Notes under the pieces: generated by a model
Database searches by the model: none
What the model saw: only the letters and a program-made list of their open reading frames with translations
Told to the model about the DNA's origin: nothing
Assembly (NCBI RefSeq): GCF_030656875.1
Contig: NZ_CP130943.1
Coordinates: 2,914,001 to 2,978,000 of the forward strand
Origin: Prescottella sp. R16
GTDB taxonomy: Bacteria > Actinomycetota > Actinomycetes > Mycobacteriales > Mycobacteriaceae
Length of the DNA stretch: 64,000 nucleotides
Reading direction: 5' to 3'
Program-made: the position numbers and the translations under genes
Shown here: positions 59,082-64,000 of the stretch, piece by piece
Layout: every line of letters starts with the position of its first letter
Position numbering within the stretch: the first letter of the stretch is position 1

Positions 59082-59690
59082 CTAGTTGCCTGCGCCACCG
59101 GCCTGCCGGGCACGGGAGACGACGTGGTCGACGAATCCGTACTCGAGCGCTTCCTGAGCCGTGAACCAGCGGTCACGATCGGAGTCTGCGGTGATCTGCT
59201 CGACGGTCTGACCGGTGTGCTCGGCGATCAGCTGAGCCATTTCCCGCTTGGTGTGCGCGAACTGCTCCGCCATGATCGCGATGTCGGACGCGGTGCCACC
59301 GATACCGGCGGACGGCTGGTGCATCATGATCCGCGCGTGCGGCAGCGCGTACCGCTTGCCCTTGGTGCCGGCCGAGAGCAGGAACTGGCCCATCGACGCA
59401 GCCAGGCCCATGCCGAACGTCGCGACGTCGCACTCGGCGAACTGCATCGTGTCGTAGATGGCCATGCCCGCCGTGACCGACCCGCCCGGCGAGTTGATGT
59501 ACAGGCTGATGTCACGCGTCGGATCCTCCGCCGACAGCAGCAGGATCTGGGCGCACAGCTTGTTCGCGATGTCGTCGTCCACCTGCGTACCGAGGAAGAT
59601 GATGCGCTCACGAAGGAGGCGTTCGTACACCGAGTCGCTGAGATTCAGGCCGGAAGTGGCCGAGGTCATGGCGGGATTCTGGTAAGTCAC
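59082..59690 (-). CDS. clpP1: ATP-dependent Clp protease proteolytic subunit ClpP1
   Basis: This 202-aa serine protease subunit has catalytic Ser99 in GLAASMGQF, His124 in MMHQPSAG and the Asp in ADSDRDRW. It makes the mixed ClpP1P2 protease with the next gene. GTG at 59690 (MTYQNPAM) has AAGGCAGG upstream. ATG at 59669 would be seven residues shorter, and N-terminal processing makes either plausible. It corresponds to Rv2461c. Confidence 0.96.
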   Translation of the reverse strand: MTYQNPAMTSATSGLNLSDSVYERLLRERIIFLGTQVDDDIANKLCAQILLLSAEDPTRDISLYINSPGGSVTAGMAIYDTMQFAECDVATFGMGLAASMGQFLLSAGTKGKRYALPHARIMMHQPSAGIGGTASDIAIMAEQFAHTKREMAQLIAEHTGQTVEQITADSDRDRWFTAQEALEYGFVDHVVSRARQAGGAGN

Positions 59691-59736
59691 GGTACCTGCC
59701 TTCTCGAAAGATCGTTGTTCCTGACACAGACACTAA

Positions 59737-59778
59737 CGAAGTAGGGCGGCACCGGAGTCCCGGTGCCGCCCTACTTCG
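59737..59778 (-). terminator. Terminator after tig
   Basis: A perfect 19-bp stem (59737-59755 with 59760-59778) and a 4-nt loop lie between tig and clpP1. They separate the trigger-factor transcript from the protease genes. Confidence 0.88.
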
Positions 59779-59829
59779 CTGAAAGCGGAAAAGTCTTTTC
59801 CCACAGGCGGCGTCACCGCCGCCGGAGAA

Positions 59830-61209
59830 CTACTCCTTCTCGGCCGCCTCGGCGTCCGCGGCAGTCTCGTCCTCGGCAGCGTCGTCCGAAGCCGTACCGA
59901 ACATCTCGGCCGTGTCGACCGCCGCACCGGTGGTGTCGGTGACGGTCGCGGCCTCGACGACACCCGCGAGGGCCTTGCCGCGGCGGACGTCGGCGAAGAC
60001 GGCACCGAGCTGGTTGGCCTGCTGGATCTGCTGGATGAACTGCTCCGGAGCCATGCCGTAGCGCTGCGCCTGGAACAGGATGCGCTCGGTGAGCTCGTCC
60101 TGGCCGACGGTGGTGCCGGCGGCGTCGGCGATCGCGTCGAGCAGCAGCTGCGTCTTCACCGAACGCTCGGCAGCCTCCTTGGCGTCGGCGTCGAACTGCT
60201 CACGCGTGGTGCCCTGCGACTCGAGCATCTCGGCGAGCTTCGCCTCGTCGTGGTCGAGACCGTGGATGGCGTCGTGCAGGGCGGCGTCGACCTCGGCCTT
60301 GACGACGGCCTCGGGCAGCGGAACCTCGACGGTGTCGAGCAGGTGCTCGAGCACCTTGTCGCGGATCTGACCGGCCTGCTCGACCTTGCGGACGCGTCCG
60401 ACGCGCTCGCGCAGGTCGGCCTCCAGCTCGGCGAGGGTGTCGAACTCGCTCGCCATCTGGGCGAACTCGTCGTCGGCCTCGGGCAGCTCGCGCTCCTTGA
60501 CCGACTTCACGGTGACGGTGATGACCGCGTCCTTGCCGGCGTGCTCACCCGCGACCAGCTTGGACGTGAAGTCCTTCGAGCCGTCGGCCTCGAGGCCGAT
60601 GACGGCCTCGTCGAGGCCCTCGATCAGCTGACCGGAGCCGACCTCGTGGGACAGGCCCTCGGTGGCGGCCTCCGGAACGGCCTCGCCGTCGACGGTGGCC
60701 GACAGGTCGATCGACACGAAGTCGCCGTCCTGCACGGCCCGCTCGACGCCCTTGAGGGTGCCGAAACGCTGGCGCAGCGACAGCAGCTGCTCGGCGACGG
60801 CCTCGTCGGTGACCTCGATCGGGTCGACCTCGACGGCGACGGTCGCGAAGTCCGGGAGGGTGATCTCGGGGCGGACGTCGACCTCGGCGGTGAAGGTGAA
60901 CTCCTGGCCGTCCTCGAGCTTGGTGAGCTCGATCTCCGGCTGGCCGATGACCTTCAGGTCGTTGGCCGAGACGGCCTCCGAGTAGCGGGCCGGCAGGGCG
61001 TCGTTGACGACCTGCTCGAGCACGGTGCCACGGCCGACGCGGGCCTCGATCAGCTTGGACGGAGCCTTGCCCGGGCGGAAGCCGGGGAGACGAACCTGCT
61101 GCGCGAGCGTCTTGTAGACCTTGTCGAAATCAGACTTGAGCTCCTCGAAGGGCACCTCAACGTTGATACGGACTCGCGTCGGGCTGAGCTGCTCGACGGT
61201 GCTCTTCAC
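59830..61209 (-). CDS. tig: Trigger factor, ribosome-associated chaperone
   Basis: This 459-aa chaperone meets nascent chains at the ribosome exit and has prolyl isomerase activity. The N-terminal ribosome-binding signature [17 protein letters not shown] is near residue 45, followed by the FKBP domain ([18 protein letters not shown]) and the helical arms. A highly acidic tail ([18 protein letters not shown]) ends the protein. GTG at 61209 has AAGGAG 8 nt upstream. The longer frame runs into the tRNA gene. It corresponds to Rv2462c. Confidence 0.96.
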   Translation of the reverse strand: MKSTVEQLSPTRVRINVEVPFEELKSDFDKVYKTLAQQVRLPGFRPGKAPSKLIEARVGRGTVLEQVVNDALPARYSEAVSANDLKVIGQPEIELTKLEDGQEFTFTAEVDVRPEITLPDFATVAVEVDPIEVTDEAVAEQLLSLRQRFGTLKGVERAVQDGDFVSIDLSATVDGEAVPEAATEGLSHEVGSGQLIEGLDEAVIGLEADGSKDFTSKLVAGEHAGKDAVITVTVKSVKERELPEADDEFAQMASEFDTLAELEADLRERVGRVRKVEQAGQIRDKVLEHLLDTVEVPLPEAVVKAEVDAALHDAIHGLDHDEAKLAEMLESQGTTREQFDADAKEAAERSVKTQLLLDAIADAAGTTVGQDELTERILFQAQRYGMAPEQFIQQIQQANQLGAVFADVRRGKALAGVVEAATVTDTTGAAVDTAEMFGTASDDAAEDETAADAEAAEKE

Positions 61210-61298
61210 GGATCTGACTCCTTCATGTGGTGGTGCTCGTTGTTCGATGTCCGGTACCGCTGTGCGGCGAGGACCGTTTCCGGCCCCGCCGCACATGT

Positions 61299-61375
<77 letters not shown>

Positions 61376-61512
61376 TTCGAACCAGGACTTCGCAATCCTC
61401 GCGACGACCCGCGCAGAATCCTACGGCTCCCCGATTAGGAATTCCAAAGCGAGGTGGGTACAGTCTGTTTTCGCACACGGCATCACTGGCGATCCCACAA
61501 TGTCGTATGCGC

Positions 61513-61586
61513 GGGGATGTAGCTCAATGGTAGAGCCTCAGTCTTCCAAACTGATTACGCGGGTTCGATTCCCGTCATCCCCTCCA
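61513..61586 (+). tRNA. tRNA-Gly (anticodon TCC)
   Basis: The cloverleaf has acceptor stem GGGGATG/CATCCCC, D-arm GCTC/GAGC, anticodon stem TCAGT/ACTGA with loop CTTCCAA (anticodon TCC at 61545-61547), T-arm with TTCGATT, discriminator T and an encoded CCA (61584-61586). TACAGT about 45 nt upstream could be its -10 element. Confidence 0.95.
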
Positions 61587-61592
61587 CGAGGG

Positions 61593-61634
61593 AAACCCCG
61601 GTTCGCCTGCGGAAACGCAGGCGGACCGGGGTTT
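61593..61634 (+). terminator. Intrinsic terminator after tRNA-Gly
   Basis: A 19-bp stem with one G-T pair (61593-61611 with 61616-61634) closes a GAAA loop and runs into six Ts at 61632-61637. It is the most classical terminator in the window. Confidence 0.94.
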
Positions 61635-61757
61635 TTTCACGTCGCCGCCACGGCCGTCGCACATGTGACGCAGCACACTTTCCGATCCGATCGGTTCCGG
61701 ATCGACCTCGCACGTTTCGGGCGTTTCCCCACCCCGCACCGCTCCCCCGCCCTAAGT

Positions 61758-61771
61758 TGGAACCTGTTACA
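61758..61771. promoter_or_regulatory. KstR-like operator upstream of a nitronate monooxygenase gene
   Basis: TGGAACCTGTTACA fits TnnAACnnGTTnnA, the operator consensus of KstR, the TetR-type repressor of sterol and lipid catabolism in mycobacteria and rhodococci. It lies 63 nt before the start codon and just after a TAAGTT hexamer that could be the -10 element. Binding is inferred from the motif alone. Confidence 0.5.
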
Positions 61772-61833
61772 GATTTCTGTCGGTTCCCCGCCCGGCACGG
61801 GCCGGTGGAGGCCCTCACGCAAGGAGCGCCCGG

Positions 61834-62967
61834 ATGCACACCCCTCTCTGCGACGACCTCGGGATCGAGTTCCCGATCTTCGCGTTCACCCATTGCCGTG
61901 ACGTCGTGGTCGCAGTCGCCAAGGCCGGCGGATTCGGCGTCCTCGGCGCCGTCGGTTTCACACCGGAGGAGCTCGAGATCGAGCTGAAGTGGATCGACGA
62001 GCACATCGGCGACCGCCCGTACGGCGTCGACATCGTCGTTCCCGGCAAGTACGAGGGCATGGACTCGAACCTGTCCGCGGACGAGTTGACGACGATGCTG
62101 CAGAAGATGGTGCCGCAGGAGACCCTGAACTTCGGCCGCAAGATCCTCACCGACCACGGCGTGCCCCTGCCCGCTCCCGGCGAGGACAACGCCCTGCAGT
62201 TGCTCGGCTGGACGGAGGCGACGGCCACCCCACAGGTCGAGGTGGCACTGCAGCATCCGAAGGTGACGCTCATCGCGAACGCGCTCGGCACCCCGCCCGT
62301 CGAGATGATCGAGCACATTCATGCCGCCGGCCGCAAGGTCGCCGCCCTGTGCGGCTCCCCCTATCAGGCCCGCAAGCACGCGGACGCCGGCGTCGACATC
62401 ATCATCGCGCAGGGCGGTGAGGGCGGCGGCCACTGCGGCGAGGTCGGCTCGATCGTGCTGTGGCCGCAGGTCGTCAAGGAGGTCGCGCCGGTGCCGGTGC
62501 TCGCGGCCGGCGGCATCGGCAGCGGCCAGCAGATCGCGGCCGCGCTGGCCCTGGGTGCGCAGGGCGCATGGTCGGGCTCGCAGTGGTTGATGGTCGAGGA
62601 GGCCGAGAACACCGCCGTCCAGCAGGCCGCGTACGCGAACGCGACCAGCCGCGACACGGTCCGCAGCCGCTCGTTCACCGGCAAGCCGTGCCGCATGCTG
62701 CGCAACGACTGGACCGAGGCGTGGGAGCAGGAGGGCAACCCGGAGCCACTCGGCATGCCGCTGCAGTACATGGTGTCCGGGATGGCCGTGGCCGCGACCC
62801 ACAAGTACCCGGACGAGACCGTCGACGTCGCGTTCAACCCGGTCGGTCAGGTCGTCGGCCAGCTGACGAAGGTGGAGAAGACGTCGGCCGTCATCGAACG
62901 CTGGGTGCAGGAGTATCTGGAGGCGACGGGCACGCTCGAACGGTTGAACGCCGCCGCCGGCGCGTGA
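61834..62967 (+). CDS. Nitronate monooxygenase-family flavoprotein (377 aa)
   Basis: This TIM-barrel FMN protein of the 2-nitropropane dioxygenase superfamily opens MHTPLCDDLGIEFPIFAFTHC. It has the motif QGGEGGGHCGEVGSIVLWP with the catalytic His, and the FMN loops LAAGGIGSGQQI and GAQGAWSGSQWL. The sequence differs strongly from the other family member at 5438-6370 and is about 65 residues longer. Members near sterol genes act on CoA-ester or enone substrates, so the KstR-like site upstream suggests a lipid-catabolic role. This is inference. A hairpin at 63001 ends the transcript. Confidence 0.86.
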   Translation: MHTPLCDDLGIEFPIFAFTHCRDVVVAVAKAGGFGVLGAVGFTPEELEIELKWIDEHIGDRPYGVDIVVPGKYEGMDSNLSADELTTMLQKMVPQETLNFGRKILTDHGVPLPAPGEDNALQLLGWTEATATPQVEVALQHPKVTLIANALGTPPVEMIEHIHAAGRKVAALCGSPYQARKHADAGVDIIIAQGGEGGGHCGEVGSIVLWPQVVKEVAPVPVLAAGGIGSGQQIAAALALGAQGAWSGSQWLMVEEAENTAVQQAAYANATSRDTVRSRSFTGKPCRMLRNDWTEAWEQEGNPEPLGMPLQYMVSGMAVAATHKYPDETVDVAFNPVGQVVGQLTKVEKTSAVIERWVQEYLEATGTLERLNAAAGA

Positions 62968-63000
62968 CACCACTCGTCCCACCAACGATTTCGTCTCGAT

Positions 63001-63038
63001 CCGGGGCTCGACGCCGACCTGTCGGCGTCGAGCCCCGG
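63001..63038 (+). terminator. Hairpin after the nitronate monooxygenase gene
   Basis: A perfect 18-bp palindromic stem (63001-63018 with 63021-63038) has only two central bases unpaired, so in DNA it is a near-perfect palindrome. A TACCCT hexamer that may be the next promoter's -10 begins immediately after it. Confidence 0.8.
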
Positions 63039-63081
63039 TACCCTGGATGTTGTCCGATTTGCCGCCTCCGGAAGGCATCCC

Positions 63082-63897
63082 GTGGAATTCCTCCTCATCG
63101 TCGCCGTCCTTGCTGTCGTCGTCCTCCTGGTCGCGAAGAGCCAGAACAGGAACCGGGGCCATTCGGCGAACCGTCTCGACGACGCCAAGGCGGACGCTCG
63201 CCAGGCGATCGAGCGTCTCGGCGGACAGGTCTACAACCTCGTCGGCAGCAACGACGCCGCCAAGCAGGCACTCGCCGACGCGTCCGAGCGCTACACCGCC
63301 GCCGGTTCGCAGATCGAGCAGGCCGCGACCCCGGTGCAGGCGCGACTGGCCAAGCAGACCGCACTCGAGGGCCTCTACTACATCCGGGCCGCGCGGACCG
63401 CGATGGACATGGATCCCGGCCCCGAGATTCCGAGCATCGACGGCCAGCAGTCCGCCGGTGCCGTCACCGAGGACCGGAAGATCGAGTTCGAGGGCCGGCA
63501 GGTGTCGGCGTCGCCGAACCCGTCCGCGGCCACCCCGAACTATTACCCCGGCGGCCGCGTCGCCGGACGCCCCGTCCCCGCCGGCTGGTACTCCGAGCCG
63601 TGGTGGAAGCCGGCCCTCGTCGCGGGCGCGTGGGGTGTCGGTTCGATGCTCCTGTTCTCGGCCATGTTCTCCGGCATGGCAGGCGTCCCGTACGACGCGC
63701 AGTCGTTCGAGAGCGGTGCCGGCGACGGCTCCGACGCCGGTGGCGGCGATGCGGGTGGTGACGACTTCGGTGGCGGGGACGACTACTCGGGCGGCGACAC
63801 CGACTACGGTGCCATGGGCGACGGCGGCAGCGACTGGGGCGGCAACGACTTCGGTGGCGGCTTCGACGGCGGCGGAATGGACTTCGGGGACTTCTAG
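63082..63897 (+). CDS. Membrane protein with Gly/Asp-rich C-terminus (271 aa), unknown function
   Basis: The protein has an N-terminal membrane helix (FLLIVAVLAVVVLLVA), a helical region of about 100 residues probably coiled (DDAKADARQAIERLGGQVYNL, RYTAAGSQIEQAATPVQARL), a second hydrophobic segment (ALVAGAWGVGSMLLFSAMF) near residue 195, and a tail of about 60 residues almost wholly Gly and Asp with Tyr, Phe and Ser. GTG at 63082 has GGAAGG 6 nt upstream. I do not recognise a function. Its stop shares CTAG with the stop of the convergent glycosylase gene. Confidence 0.85.
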   Translation: MEFLLIVAVLAVVVLLVAKSQNRNRGHSANRLDDAKADARQAIERLGGQVYNLVGSNDAAKQALADASERYTAAGSQIEQAATPVQARLAKQTALEGLYYIRAARTAMDMDPGPEIPSIDGQQSAGAVTEDRKIEFEGRQVSASPNPSAATPNYYPGGRVAGRPVPAGWYSEPWWKPALVAGAWGVGSMLLFSAMFSGMAGVPYDAQSFESGAGDGSDAGGGDAGGDDFGGGDDYSGGDTDYGAMGDGGSDWGGNDFGGGFDGGGMDFGDF

Positions 63898-64000
63898 TCC
63901 GGCTGGCAGCCGGGACACCAGAACAGGTTCCGGCCCTTCATGACCGTGTGAGCGATCGGCGTGCCGCAGATGCGGCACGCCGATCCTGTTCTGCGGTAGA
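63894..64000 (-). CDS. Nei/Fpg-type DNA glycosylase, C-terminal zinc finger only (cut by window edge)
   Basis: The visible 34 C-terminal residues read YRRTGSACRICGTP, then RNLFWCPGCQPD and a TAG stop. The pattern Cys-x2-Cys-x16-Cys-x2-Cys with RNLFWCPGCQ is the zinc finger that closes Fpg/Nei base-excision glycosylases. Position next to tig/clp matches Rv2464c. The catalytic N-terminus lies beyond the window. It is convergent with the membrane-protein gene, sharing 3 bases of their stops. Confidence 0.85.
   Translation of the reverse strand, partial: YRRTGSACRICGTPIAHTVMKGRNLFWCPGCQPD

Overview
The window is high-GC actinobacterial DNA. It most likely comes from Rhodococcus or a close mycolic-acid relative in the Nocardiaceae. 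Gene order follows the Mycobacterium tuberculosis Rv2400c-Rv2464c stretch closely: subI, trehalase, lepA, rpsT, holA, comEC, comEA, degV, octT, gpgP, rsfS, nadD, VWA/MoxR, proA, rbsK, proB, obg, rpmA, rplU, rne, ndk, folC, valS, clpX, clpP2, clpP1, tig and a Nei-type glycosylase. Assignment below family level is inference. No phage, IS element, CRISPR array or rRNA was seen.

Layout. 1-3000: sulfate uptake, with two tandem 343-aa sulfate-binding lipoproteins, each behind its own leaderless Cys-codon leader peptide, the start of cysT, and two very small membrane-protein genes. 3100-9900: GH15 trehalase-like enzyme, VOC protein, nitronate monooxygenase, lepA, a PemK-like protein and an aquaporin. 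10194-21927: conserved core, covering rpsT, holA-comEC-comEA, degV-octT-gpgP-rsfS-nadD (methylglucose lipopolysaccharide and NAD synthesis), a MoxR/VWA pair and proA. 22000-26440: amino-acid permease, ribokinase and a RecQ-type helicase. 26448-28907: a complete ectABC ectoine operon with a perfect CRP/GlxR-type site, a good promoter and a strong terminator. 28916-31811: a YhgE/Pip export protein and a sirtuin. 31739-44028: proB-obg, rpmA-rplU, rne, then valS-folC-DUF4233-ndk.

44212-56710 interrupts the mycobacterial order and looks accessory. It holds an S9 peptidase with a GNAT, an FdhF/YdeP oxidoreductase with FdhD, a secreted lipase, TetR and IclR regulators, an F420-type oxidoreductase, and a three-gene lower meta-cleavage operon (hydratase, acetaldehyde dehydrogenase, aldolase) with an IclR-like operator at its promoter. 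56865-61375: clpX, clpP2, clpP1, tig and tRNA-Pro. 61513-64000: tRNA-Gly, a nitronate monooxygenase behind a KstR-like operator, a low-complexity membrane protein, and the C-terminal zinc finger of a Nei/Fpg glycosylase running off the window.

The strongest leads are regulatory: the paired Cys leader peptides on duplicated sulfate-binding genes, the CRP-like site on ectABC, the IclR-like operator on the meta-cleavage operon, the KstR-like operator on the last oxidoreductase, and a long perfect hairpin behind valS. About ten genes have a TANNNT -10 element 6-8 nt before the start codon, which predicts leaderless mRNAs and was used here to choose several starts.
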